21,545 nt of DNA from DATEAV01 sp964575425 (lineage in GTDB: Bacteria; Chloroflexota; Anaerolineae; Anaerolineales; E44-bin32): contig CAZNRD010000044.1 in NCBI GenBank assembly GCA_964575425.1, forward strand, positions 1-21,545, read 5' to 3'. The notes under the pieces are model-generated. The model was not told where the DNA came from and searched no databases. It saw only the letters and a program-made list of their open reading frames with translations. The position numbers were made by a program, and so were the translations under genes. Within the stretch, counting starts at the first letter, position 1. Each line of letters opens with the position of its first letter. Below are positions 7,201 through 14,341 of this stretch, one piece after another.

Positions 7201-8292
7201 TCATCCGCGCGGAATGCGCTCCAGCATTGCGTGCAGTCCTATCCGATTTCTGTCCGAGGCAAACCAGCGAGCAAAGGCAATGCTGTGGCGCAGGTAGACG
7301 AGGTACTCGTTCGGGTCCACATCCTTGGCGAAATAGTCGCGCAGCGCCCAGTACAGGACGTAGATGTTGGCGGCGCTGAGCAGGTCTGGAAATGCCCGGA
7401 ATTCTTCGGGACCCAGCGGGGGCAGGCCGGCATGCGAGCGCAGGTGCGCCTGGTAGCCGCCCAGGAAGGTTGAGGCCTCCTGCAGGCGCAGCCGCCCGTC
7501 GGCGCGACCTTCCCACGAGACGCAGAAGTACCACAGCGCCAATGCTACATCGAAGGCCCGCAGGTCGCGCTTGGACCAGTCGAAATCCACCACCCCGCAG
7601 ATGTCGGCGCCCTGGAACCGAAGGTTGCCCGGATGATAGTCGCAGTGGATGAAGCACTCGGGAAGGCGCGGTGCGGCCTTCGCCAGCCGAGCGCGCGTCC
7701 GGTCGATGCTGCGGCGTATGGGTTCCAGGTTCGCTGCAAGCTCACGATCAAAGACCGTTCCTTTCGAGTTCGGCGGCGCCTCCAGCCAGGCCCGTTCGAT
7801 CACCCCGAGCAGCTCCAGGATCTTCGGCTCCTGGCGCTGCCCTTCCGGAACGAGGCTGCTGGCCACCCGGTGGAACTCGGCCAGGACGGCGCCGGCCTGA
7901 CGCAGCTCGCCGCGGGTGCAGCGCGGCCCGACCCAGGTGTAGCGGTCCACGCCCGGCAGGAAGTCGAAGACGGCATAGAACCGGACTGCGCCCTCGTCGT
8001 TTTTGAGCCGGAGGTAGGTCTGGTCCGCACGCGTGGCGTGCACCCGAGCCACCGGGCACGTCCCTCGCTCGAGAAGGTGACGGATGAGCGAGTGCTCGAA
8101 ACGGACCTCTTCGGCACGCGTGCTGTCCTTGTAACGGCGCAGGAAGTACCTGGTCTGCTGTCCTTCCCGCTCCGTCTCGATCGCGAAGGACACGTTGCAC
8201 GTGCCGCGCCGGTCTGGCTGCCAGTCGACGAGGCGGCCGAGGTCGTAGTGTGCGAGGACGGCGTTCAGTTCAGCGGAGGGGTCGATGGTCAC
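7201..8292 (-). CDS. APH/homoserine-kinase-like phosphotransferase family protein
   Basis: The 363-residue kinase-like protein starts at a GTG. The N-terminal lobe has GTCNVSFAIET (nucleotide loop) and YFLRRYK. The catalytic loop is FIHCDYHPGNLRF, with Asp218 and Asn223, and the metal-binding motif is VVDFDWSK with Asp236. This is the APH-fold arrangement seen in aminoglycoside phosphotransferases, type II homoserine kinases and CotS-like proteins. Overall length and the CNVSF/YFLRRYK pattern are closer to homoserine-kinase-like members than to resistance enzymes, so an antibiotic target should not be assumed. It stands alone, with 120 bases to the upstream lipoprotein gene. The substrate is unknown. 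Confidence 0.85.
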   Translation of the reverse strand: MTIDPSAELNAVLAHYDLGRLVDWQPDRRGTCNVSFAIETEREGQQTRYFLRRYKDSTRAEEVRFEHSLIRHLLERGTCPVARVHATRADQTYLRLKNDEGAVRFYAVFDFLPGVDRYTWVGPRCTRGELRQAGAVLAEFHRVASSLVPEGQRQEPKILELLGVIERAWLEAPPNSKGTVFDRELAANLEPIRRSIDRTRARLAKAAPRLPECFIHCDYHPGNLRFQGADICGVVDFDWSKRDLRAFDVALALWYFCVSWEGRADGRLRLQEASTFLGGYQAHLRSHAGLPPLGPEEFRAFPDLLSAANIYVLYWALRDYFAKDVDPNEYLVYLRHSIAFARWFASDRNRIGLHAMLERIPRG

Positions 8293-8337
8293 GGCTTCTC
8301 ATGCCTATCCTGGGGGATCGCCCAGGTTGCTGCAGCC

Positions 8338-8343
8338 ATTGTA
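8338..8343 (-). promoter_or_regulatory. Possible -10 element (TACAAT) for the kinase-like gene
   Basis: On the - strand TACAAT lies about 45 bases before the GTG at 8292. The -35 region is weak (TTCTGA at 17 bases). It is the best promoter candidate in the gap 8293-8412. Confidence 0.35.
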
Positions 8344-8412
8344 CGGCAAAGCCAACAGGGTCAGAAGCCATTGAGGGGTATGTCACCAAGGGCGCGGCCG
8401 CTTCCGATCGCC

Positions 8413-9441
8413 TCAAGGATGGTCTGTGGCAAGCGCCTCTCCCGGCATCGGCTGCCCGCTCACCCCCCGCCAGACGGCGTCGATGGCCTGGAGCGCAGTC
8501 AGATTTCGCCAGGGCCAGCCGTACGTCATCGCCTCCGGGCTGTTGAAGAAGTTCGGGCCCCAGGTGAGATGCATTCCATCCTCGCGCAAGCCGTGATTCG
8601 GCAGGTGCTGGACGGCCCGCCACATGTTCCAGAATGGCAGATCGTGCTCGTACGCGACGCGGGCAGCGGCAGCGTTGATGCTCCAGTCGCCCTCGCGGTT
8701 GTTGGCTTTGGCGTACAGGATCGGCACAACCCCGTGTTCGATCAGGGTCTCCACGATCCTGCGCAGGTAGCCTTCGAAGGCCTCGGGGTGTCGAAAGTCC
8801 ATCGTCCCCACCATCACCAGGGCAATGCTTGGCCGATGGATGCGCAGCTCACACGCCAGCGGCGTCTCGCCGGAGCGGCAGAATTCCGGATTGGCCCACG
8901 ACGGCGAAAGGACGGCAGCGGCGGTGAACCCACTGTGGGCAGCCCGACTGACCCTGCCGAAAGACCCGGCAAAGTGGTCGATTGCCTCCTGCAGGTAGGC
9001 ATACTCCCCCAGCCGATACCACCGAGTCGAGGAGTCGAAGACGCCGAGAAAACGGGAAGGCGTCCCCTCGCAGTCGCCGATGACCGAGAATGCGTGCGGG
9101 TCGTTGCCCAGAGCCAGGCCCCGCTGGTAAATCTGGAGCGCCCTCTCGCTCACGGTGGGCACTACCGGGAAGTCGCGCCAGGCATCGGGGGCAAGGGTGG
9201 GCGTCGGAGTGGGGGACGGCGTCGGGCTGGGCGTCGGAGTAGGGGACGGCGTCGGGCTGGGCGGCGGAGGGGTGGATGTCTTCGGGACTGGCTGGAAAGA
9301 CGTAGGCGTCGGGTCGACGTTCGCTTGTGAGTCGGTCGGCGGTGATCCAGACAGGGAGCAGCCACTGGCGGCTATCGCCACCAGGGAGATGAGGACAAGA
9401 ACACGCATGCCAGGCGGGAGTGATCTCGAGAACTTTCCCAT
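8413..9441 (-). CDS. SGNH/GDSL-hydrolase-like lipoprotein with altered catalytic blocks
   Basis: The ATG at 9441 is preferred over the GTG at 9450 because GGAG lies eight bases upstream; the ATG at 9408 is also possible. A signal peptide ends in the lipobox AASGC (Cys28). A long Pro/Thr/Ser linker (43-84) follows, then a domain of about 250 residues. Domain landmarks are FSVIGDCEG (block I), ALVMVGTMDF (block III) and EDGMHL (block V, Asp288 and His291). In SGNH hydrolases block I carries the nucleophile Ser (GDS) and block III an Asn. Here these are Cys124 and Met214. Residues around AKANNREGDWSIN and LPFWNMWRAVQ fit a surface-anchored SGNH-like family in this group. It may be inactive or use Cys; the substrate is unknown, with polysaccharide esters as one possibility. 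Confidence 0.75.
   Translation of the reverse strand: MGKFSRSLPPGMRVLVLISLVAIAASGCSLSGSPPTDSQANVDPTPTSFQPVPKTSTPPPPSPTPSPTPTPSPTPSPTPTPTLAPDAWRDFPVVPTVSERALQIYQRGLALGNDPHAFSVIGDCEGTPSRFLGVFDSSTRWYRLGEYAYLQEAIDHFAGSFGRVSRAAHSGFTAAAVLSPSWANPEFCRSGETPLACELRIHRPSIALVMVGTMDFRHPEAFEGYLRRIVETLIEHGVVPILYAKANNREGDWSINAAAARVAYEHDLPFWNMWRAVQHLPNHGLREDGMHLTWGPNFFNSPEAMTYGWPWRNLTALQAIDAVWRGVSGQPMPGEALATDHP
9201..9260. repeat. Two tandem 30-bp repeats coding the Pro/Ser/Thr linker
   Basis: Bases 9201-9230 and 9231-9260 are identical except for one base (9211 G, 9241 A). The unit keeps frame and codes ten linker residues of the PSPTP type, so linker length can change by slippage. Confidence 0.85.
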
Positions 9442-9474
9442 GGACGACACTCCGAATCTACTACCTTCGCCTCA

Positions 9475-9483
9475 ACACTACCA
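9475..9483 (-). promoter_or_regulatory. Extended -10 element (TGGTAGTGT) for the SGNH-like lipoprotein
   Basis: On the - strand TG, one base, then TAGTGT (9480-9475) lies 33 bases before the ATG at 9441. No clear -35 is present. It resembles the TGGTATACT element at 759. Confidence 0.35.
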
Positions 9484-9823
9484 GGGCAGATCGTCCCCCC
9501 GCAGTGAGCCACAAGACCGTGTCTGGCCTGGGCGATCGGGCTCTGGCAATCCAGGGCTTACGCGCGGGGGACGGTCCAGAGGTTTCCGACAACCAGATCG
9601 AAGCAGCATCACGCCCCTCCGCCCCGAATGCGACAATCGATCACGGAGACCAAAGGCCGCCGGTACATACCCTTGGGGAGGCCTCCTACCATTCTGAGCC
9701 GAAGCGACCCAGATGCGAAGACACCCGATCTCGCCTTTCATCGGGAGAGTGGGGGTCTTGCGCTTCTTCCCTCCCCAATGACATGATGAGGGGCGGGTGT
9801 CGAGGCAGTTGAGCGTGAGCCTG
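9484..9823. other. Non-coding gap between abfD and the SGNH-like gene
   Basis: No frame on either strand looks like a protein and no tRNA-like fold was seen. On the - strand, after the abfD stop, CCCGAT and ATCGGG can pair around a ten-base loop (9725-9746). No T run follows, so termination there is doubtful. Confidence 0.4.
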
Positions 9824-11272
9824 TCAGCACACCCCGGCAAGGTCCTCCGCCAGCCGTGTTTTTGCATCCAGGTCGGCCAGGCGGGCCAGCATGATGCGCT
9901 GCGCCTGAGGCGAGCCCGCGCCGTGCAGCGACTCGGTGAGATAAGCTGCCGCGCCCGGGCCGAGGGTCAGGTTCTCCAGCAGGCGCAGCAGCCGCTGCCG
10001 ATACTCGGCCGTCGCCGGGTCTGCCCCGCGCAGGTACTTCCGTAGCCGGGGGCCGATCTCCGGGTTCTCCATGTCCGCCTGCGAAGGCAGGGTGACGAGC
10101 AGCCCCCCGGCGATATCCTGCGCCAGGCGCGCGATCTCGTAGGGGAAGCGCGTCACATTCAGCTTGCAGACATTGGCCAGCATCAAGTCGATCAGGTAGG
10201 TCCCGGCGGCCGTGGCCCGCCCCTCGGCCGAGCACGCGAGGCCGCAGGCGTAGAGGGTCTCGTTGAGGTGGACCATTTCCACGATCTTCTCTCGCACGTG
10301 AGAGGCCTCGTCGATCCCCAGGCAGCGGGCCAGGGCCACCACCGCGCCGATCAGCACGTCGCCCACGCCCGACTTGCATCCTCCGTAGCTCTGACGGTGG
10401 TAGCCGGCGAAGCGCTCCACCAGCATCCCACTGAACGCCACCTCACCCGCCATGAAGACGCGTTCCCAGGGCACGAACACGTTGTCGAAGAGAACGACCG
10501 CCTCGTGCCCGCCGAAGGTGCAGTTTCCCACATCGATCTGGCCCGGCTCCGCGCGGCGCGTGTCCGAGGGCTGCCGCCCACAGACCATCACCACGCCCGG
10601 CACATCCGCCGGCAGCGCGCAGGCGACAGCGTAGTCGCGCTCGTCCTCCGTCATCGCCATCGTCGGCAGGATCAGGATTTCGTGGGAGTTCAGGGCACCC
10701 GTCTGGTGCAGCTTCGCCCCGCGGATCACGACGCCGTCTGAGCGCCTCTCGACGATGCGGACGAACAGGTCCGGGTCGTCTTGCTCCGAAGGCCTCAAGC
10801 GTCGATGCCCTTTGGCGTCAGTCATGGCACCGTCAACCACGAGGTCTTCGTCCTGCACGCGCTCCAGGTAGCGGCGGAACCGCACGTGATAATCGGTGTG
10901 CAGGGCGAGGTCCATCTCGAAGGTGACGGAGTCGAGCGCGTTCAGCGCGTCCATGCCCACGCAGCGCTGGAAGCAGCAGCCGGTCTTCTGTCCCAGCAGA
11001 CGTAGCATCTTGACCTTCGCCACCAGGTCGCCTGTGCTCTGGTGCAGGTGGGTGAAGCGGTTGATGCGCCGTCCGCTGAGGCTGGAGGGGACGGTCAGCA
11101 GCGCGGCGTGCTCGGGGTGCTGCGCCAGCTCGTAGGTCATGGCGACGGCGTTGACCGAGGGGCGCAGCAGCGGTTGCTCGGCAGGGTCCGGGACAGGCTT
11201 CCCAAAGAGGAAGGCCCGCTTGTTCATCCGACGCAGGCTCGCCAGATACTCAGCCTTAGTTTTCAGGGGCAT
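9824..11272 (-). CDS. abfD: 4-hydroxybutyryl-CoA dehydratase / vinylacetyl-CoA delta-isomerase
   Basis: The 482-residue product starts at the ATG at 11272 after a GGAGGT site; the longer open frame to 11407 is not protein-like. It belongs to the 4-hydroxyphenylacetate 3-hydroxylase-like flavoprotein fold. The four residues that bind the [4Fe-4S] cluster in the characterised clostridial enzyme (Cys99, Cys103, His292, Cys299 there) have exact counterparts: Cys100 and Cys104 in GCCFQRCVGMDA, and His292 and Cys299 in YHRQSYGGCKSGVGD. This separates it from plain hydroxylases. The enzyme converts 4-hydroxybutyryl-CoA to crotonyl-CoA through a ketyl radical. It serves aminobutyrate or succinate fermentation in clostridia and 4-hydroxybutyrate carbon-fixation cycles in archaea. 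No other gene of these routes is in the window. Its own promoter is not obvious. Confidence 0.93.
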   Translation of the reverse strand: MPLKTKAEYLASLRRMNKRAFLFGKPVPDPAEQPLLRPSVNAVAMTYELAQHPEHAALLTVPSSLSGRRINRFTHLHQSTGDLVAKVKMLRLLGQKTGCCFQRCVGMDALNALDSVTFEMDLALHTDYHVRFRRYLERVQDEDLVVDGAMTDAKGHRRLRPSEQDDPDLFVRIVERRSDGVVIRGAKLHQTGALNSHEILILPTMAMTEDERDYAVACALPADVPGVVMVCGRQPSDTRRAEPGQIDVGNCTFGGHEAVVLFDNVFVPWERVFMAGEVAFSGMLVERFAGYHRQSYGGCKSGVGDVLIGAVVALARCLGIDEASHVREKIVEMVHLNETLYACGLACSAEGRATAAGTYLIDLMLANVCKLNVTRFPYEIARLAQDIAGGLLVTLPSQADMENPEIGPRLRKYLRGADPATAEYRQRLLRLLENLTLGPGAAAYLTESLHGAGSPQAQRIMLARLADLDAKTRLAEDLAGVC

Positions 11273-11455
11273 GGGGGACCTCCACCTCTGGGCCCGGGCG
11301 GTGGCCACAGGCGCGTGCGTGTGGCCTGGCCCTCCGGGCCGGACAGTCCCCATGTTACTCCAACCTGGCTGATGAGTCGGCGGCTCCCAAGCCACCCCGA
11401 AACGCAAGGCAGTTCTGCGGGCCTACGCAAAGAGCAAGGGCCGTCAGGTCTGCTT

Positions 11456-11758
11456 TCAGACCGACTTGGAATGTCCCCGGCCAAACCAGAAGTGCGACCA
11501 GTCTCCGCCGCTCGACCGGAGCGCCACGAACACGTACAGACTGGCGGTCCAGAACCCCAGCACCACCATCAGCACCACCCAGATGACCGAGCGCACGAGG
11601 GAGCGTTCGCGGAAGACGATCCATGCCGAGAAGAGGGCAAAGCCGACGTACAGGTCCACCAGGGAGACGATGCCCCACGGCATGCGCAGCAGCCGACTCC
11701 CCTCTTCCGCGAAGTCCCCAACCGTGAAGCCGTGGATCAGGACGGCCGTCATGGCCAA
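11456..11758 (-). CDS. DUF1475 family small membrane protein, start uncertain
   Basis: About 100 residues with at least two membrane segments match the DUF1475 pattern: MPWGIVSLVDLYVGFALFS, then WIVFRE, then a second helix ending in SLYVF. The first normal start in frame is the TTG at 11758 (next, ATG at 11752), but neither has a good ribosome site. The frame is open further upstream and codes a hydrophobic stretch (AAKALSLLGLLAMTAV) that looks like the missing first helix. A GGAGG site lies five bases before an ATC codon at 11794, exactly where relatives should begin. The start may therefore be a rare ATC, or a normal start codon has mutated. It follows the DUF1295 gene directly. Function is unknown. 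Confidence 0.7.
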   Translation of the reverse strand: MAMTAVLIHGFTVGDFAEEGSRLLRMPWGIVSLVDLYVGFALFSAWIVFRERSLVRSVIWVVLMVVLGFWTASLYVFVALRSSGGDWSHFWFGRGHSKSV

Positions 11759-11809
11759 GAGGCCCAGGAGCGAAAGTGCTTTCGCTGCGCGGATGGGAAC
11801 CTCCAGGGG

Positions 11810-12604
11810 TCAGCCGCGCGTCCGCGGACGCCGCGGGAACCAGGGAACGAAGGCTCTTGTCGTTTCGGCGTACTCCCGGTATCCGGGCTTGGTCACGATC
11901 AGGGTCTTCTCGAGCAGCGCCACGCCTGAGACCCGGATCAGGAGCAGCGTCATCAGGATCGGGCTGAAGGCCGTCCACCATCCGCCGCCGGCGGCGGTGA
12001 TGAGGAAGTAGCCCCACCACTGGGCCGAGTCCCCGAAGTAGTTGGGGTGGCGCGAGTAGCGCCAGACGCCGTGGGTGAGCAGCTTGCCCCGGTTGTCCGG
12101 ATCCGCCTTGAAGCGGGTCAGCTGCCAGTCACCGACGGCCTCGAAGAAGAAGCCGATGCACCAGAGGGCCGTGCCAAGCCAGTCCAACGCACCGAGATGG
12201 GCCGGCCCCGGAGAGACCTGAGCTGCCACCAGCGGCGCGCTGATGACCCACAGCAGCACGCCCTGCAGCAAGAAGACCTTGAACAGGCTCACCCACCACC
12301 AGCGGGCGCCGTTCTCCTCTCGCCACCGGGCATAGCGGAAGTCCTCGGGCTTTCCCCAATTCCGGCGCAGGATGTGCAGCGACAGGCGCAGCCCCCAGAC
12401 CGTGACCAGGGAAGTCAGCAGCAGCTTTCGCTCCGGGTAGCCGCCGGCGAGGGCAAACGACAGCCAGGCAACGATCACAAAGCCCGTGCCCCAGAAGATG
12501 TCGACAATACTTGAGTTGCGCAGCGCCAGGCTCACGAGCCAAAGCAGGACCATCAGGCCGAGCACCGCGGCAGCGACCAGCAGGTACAGATCCAGAAAGG
12601 TCAT
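11810..12604 (-). CDS. DUF1295 family membrane protein (steroid 5-alpha-reductase/methyltransferase-like fold)
   Basis: The 264-residue polytopic protein starts at the ATG at 12604 with GGAG upstream. The C-terminal signature is GVWRYSRHPNYFGD (179-192) followed by EKTLIVTKPGYREYAETTRAFVPW. These motifs define the DUF1295 group, related to NAD(P)H-dependent steroid reductases and isoprenylcysteine methyltransferases. The N-terminal NSSIVDIFWGTGFV is also conserved. The biological substrate is unknown; lipid or isoprenoid reduction is the usual suggestion. It lies 10 bases after the shortened degV gene and just before DUF1475, so it is part of the operon running from 14165. Confidence 0.9.
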   Translation of the reverse strand: MTFLDLYLLVAAAVLGLMVLLWLVSLALRNSSIVDIFWGTGFVIVAWLSFALAGGYPERKLLLTSLVTVWGLRLSLHILRRNWGKPEDFRYARWREENGARWWWVSLFKVFLLQGVLLWVISAPLVAAQVSPGPAHLGALDWLGTALWCIGFFFEAVGDWQLTRFKADPDNRGKLLTHGVWRYSRHPNYFGDSAQWWGYFLITAAGGGWWTAFSPILMTLLLIRVSGVALLEKTLIVTKPGYREYAETTRAFVPWFPRRPRTRG

Positions 12605-12614
12605 GGGGTCTCCT

Positions 12615-13088
12615 TCAGGCGCGGCGCGCCTGGACACAGACGATGCCCACCGCGCGCGGGCCAACATGGGCACCGATGACCGGCGCCACTTCGCCCTCCA
12701 GACGGATCGGGACGCCAGTGCCCAATGAGACCTCTCCGCCGTCGACCGCGCGTGCTGGCACGTCATCGATGGCGGCCGCTGCCGATGCGGCCACATTCAA
12801 AACGTTGCTCAAAGCCGAGCCGATGTGAATCGAGAGAATGGCGCTGGCGCCCTCGGCGACAAGCCGCCGATAGACCTTATCGAAGGTGTCTGCGCCAAGC
12901 GCGGCGGTGGTCGGAGGAGGGGTAAGGTCGGGCAGGCGCGCGTAGAAGTCGGCGCGCGTCAGATCCGCGCCGTCCAGGTAGCCGCGGCCATGGAAGTTGA
13001 TGTAAAGCGGCACAACGGTGATGCCGTATTCGGCGGCGACCTGCGGGGGGAGGTCGCAGGCGCTGTCGGTGACGATACGGACGGTCAT
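12615..13088 (-). CDS. DegV-like fatty-acid-binding protein lacking its middle
   Basis: The 157-residue product starts at an ATG with GAGG upstream. Residues 1-125 follow the DegV N-terminal domain (VRIVTDSACDLPPQVAAEYG, VVPLYINFHGRGYLDGADL, FYARL, ILSIHIGSALSN, AVDGGEVSLGTG). The sequence then jumps to the DegV C-terminal strand (GEVAPVIGAHVGPRAVGIV). Family members are about 280 residues, so roughly 115-125 residues are missing at about residue 125 without loss of frame. The missing part includes most of the second domain that encloses the bound fatty acid. In firmicutes DegV/FakB proteins hand fatty acids to the FakA kinase. This copy is unlikely to do that, and decay or an assembly collapse is probable. 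It sits between DUF4345 and DUF1295 in the same operon. Confidence 0.8.
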   Translation of the reverse strand: MTVRIVTDSACDLPPQVAAEYGITVVPLYINFHGRGYLDGADLTRADFYARLPDLTPPPTTAALGADTFDKVYRRLVAEGASAILSIHIGSALSNVLNVAASAAAAIDDVPARAVDGGEVSLGTGVPIRLEGEVAPVIGAHVGPRAVGIVCVQARRA

Positions 13089-13111
13089 GTCCCCCTCCTC
13101 AGGTAACTTCG

Positions 13112-13453
13112 CTACAGCACCAGGATAACACCGAGCACGATTTCGGTGACCAGGCTGATGACGTTTGAACGGATGATAGAACGATCGACGAACATCGAGA
13201 CGAAGCGCACGAGTGCGATGGCCAGGTAGCCCAAGCCCAGCATGCGCTAGGCGACAGGGCCGAGAACAAGCGGCGCCAAACCCAAAGCGATGAACAGGCC
13301 GCCAAGGACGGCGCGCAGCTCGGTGATGCCGCGCCCGCCGACAGGCTGCAGCCCGGTGAAGCCGATGGTCTTGAGCGGGGCCACAAGTGAGAACAGGCCC
13401 GTCGCGGCTGTGGCCAGGGCGGAGAGCAACTTGAGGATCGAGAGAAGGTCCAT
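13112..13453 (-). pseudogene. DUF4345-like small membrane protein broken by an in-frame TAG
   Basis: An ATG at 13453 with AAGGAG upstream opens a frame of 68 codons (three hydrophobic stretches, with the DUF4345-like core ITELRAVLGGLFIALGLAPL). It stops at TAG (13249-13247) right after LVLGPVA. The same frame then continues without further stops: Arg, ATG, then LGLGYLAIALVRFVSMFVD and VISLVTEIVLGVILVL, ending at 13112. Joined, the two halves give a 113-codon protein with the expected four-helix plan. A Tyr codon to TAG change is the simplest explanation. Restart at the ATG four bases after the TAG could still make two fragments. It lies between DUF3159 and degV in the operon. Nonsense mutation versus sequencing error cannot be told here. 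Confidence 0.72.
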
Positions 13454-13478
13454 GATAGGACTCCTTGAGGGTGGGCGG

Positions 13479-14165
13479 TCAGAAACCGCGACGCTGTCCC
13501 GCCCATGGCGGTGCACCGCCAGCCAGGAACTCGGCCACGCCCGGGCCGCCGAGCGCGCGCAGGCGCCACGTTCCGTACAGGTACGAGAGCACGAGCAGAA
13601 CGACCATCGCCGGCCATCCCCCTAGAAGAGCCAACCCGGCTGTGAGCGCCGGATTGTGCGCCTGCAAGCCAATCCATTGCATCCCCGCCTGCAGGAAGAA
13701 GTAGAGGGACCAGGCGAGCGTGACTTCCGAGTAGGCAGGGCGGACGCGCGGGTGGGCGTACCATGCCCAGGGCCAGCGGCGCACGAGGTGACTGGTCCAG
13801 GCCACCAGGGGAAGTCGCAGGAGGAGCAAGGCCAGGGCAAGGGTGGCGAGGACCAGGTTGGTGATCAGGTCAGGCAAGAAGAAGGCCTCGGCGCGCTGGA
13901 GGGTGCGGGCGGCGAGGAAGGCAAGGACGGAGGCAGCCAATCCCAGAAGCGAGTAGAGGCCAGTCTGGCGTCGCAGCAGACGCAGCGCGGCGAAACCGGC
14001 CGAGAGGGCAAAGGCCGCCAGCAGGGCAAGTTGGATGGCAGCCAGGCGCTGAACAATGAGGAAGGCGATAGGTGGAAGGATGGTGTCGAGGAGGCCCGAC
14101 CGGCCGAGGACGACCGTGCGGAACTCTTCGACGACTTCCTGAGCCTTGCCCAGCGGCAGGGCCAT
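13479..14165 (-). CDS. DUF3159 family membrane protein
   Basis: The 228-residue product starts at an ATG with a GGAGG site and a good promoter upstream. The N-terminus (KAQEVVEEFRTVVLGRSGLLDTILPPIAFLIVQR) matches DUF3159, where a short cytoplasmic helix and a conserved Gly-rich turn precede the first membrane segment. Six or so hydrophobic helices follow, with the conserved loop HLVRRWPWAWYAHPRVRPAYSEVT between later helices. Function is not known for the family. It is the first gene of the operon that continues into DUF4345, DegV, DUF1295 and DUF1475. Gaps of 10-25 bases separate most members; the one between the DegV and DUF4345 frames is similar. Confidence 0.85.
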   Translation of the reverse strand: MALPLGKAQEVVEEFRTVVLGRSGLLDTILPPIAFLIVQRLAAIQLALLAAFALSAGFAALRLLRRQTGLYSLLGLAASVLAFLAARTLQRAEAFFLPDLITNLVLATLALALLLLRLPLVAWTSHLVRRWPWAWYAHPRVRPAYSEVTLAWSLYFFLQAGMQWIGLQAHNPALTAGLALLGGWPAMVVLLVLSYLYGTWRLRALGGPGVAEFLAGGAPPWAGQRRGF

Positions 14166-14192
14166 GGTGCCATCCTCCAGTCAGATGGCATT

Positions 14193-14221
14193 ATTTTAAC
14201 CTATTGGATAGCTTTTGTCCA
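14193..14221 (-). promoter_or_regulatory. Sigma70-type promoter for the DUF3159 operon
   Basis: On the - strand TGGACA (14221-14216) and TAAAAT (14198-14193) are separated by exactly 17 bases, 28 bases before the ATG at 14165. It is the clearest -35/-10 pair in the window and sits in a locally AT-rich stretch. Confidence 0.6.
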
Positions 14222-14341
14222 GAGTGACCAGACCCTCCGCCGGCCTGGTGCACGCCAGGTATCTGCCAGCCACAGGAAGCGCCACACGAAGACGGGGGGA
14301 TGGCTGCTTGAGAGCCGAGCGAAAACGCGCCCACATCTCCA

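Noticed and set aside
7633..9330. 565-codon open frame on the + strand
   Set aside because: It runs antisense through two well-supported - strand genes (APH-like kinase and SGNH-like lipoprotein) and crosses the promoter region between them. The translation has no domain pattern; long shadows are expected at this GC.
11042..11929. 295-codon frame on the + strand
   Set aside because: It crosses abfD, an intergenic gap and DUF1475 on the other strand. Composition is His/Arg/Pro-rich with no recognisable fold.
13099..13764. 221-codon frame on the - strand
   Set aside because: It overlaps DUF3159 and DUF4345 in another frame and is Ser/Cys/Trp-rich, as shadow frames are here.
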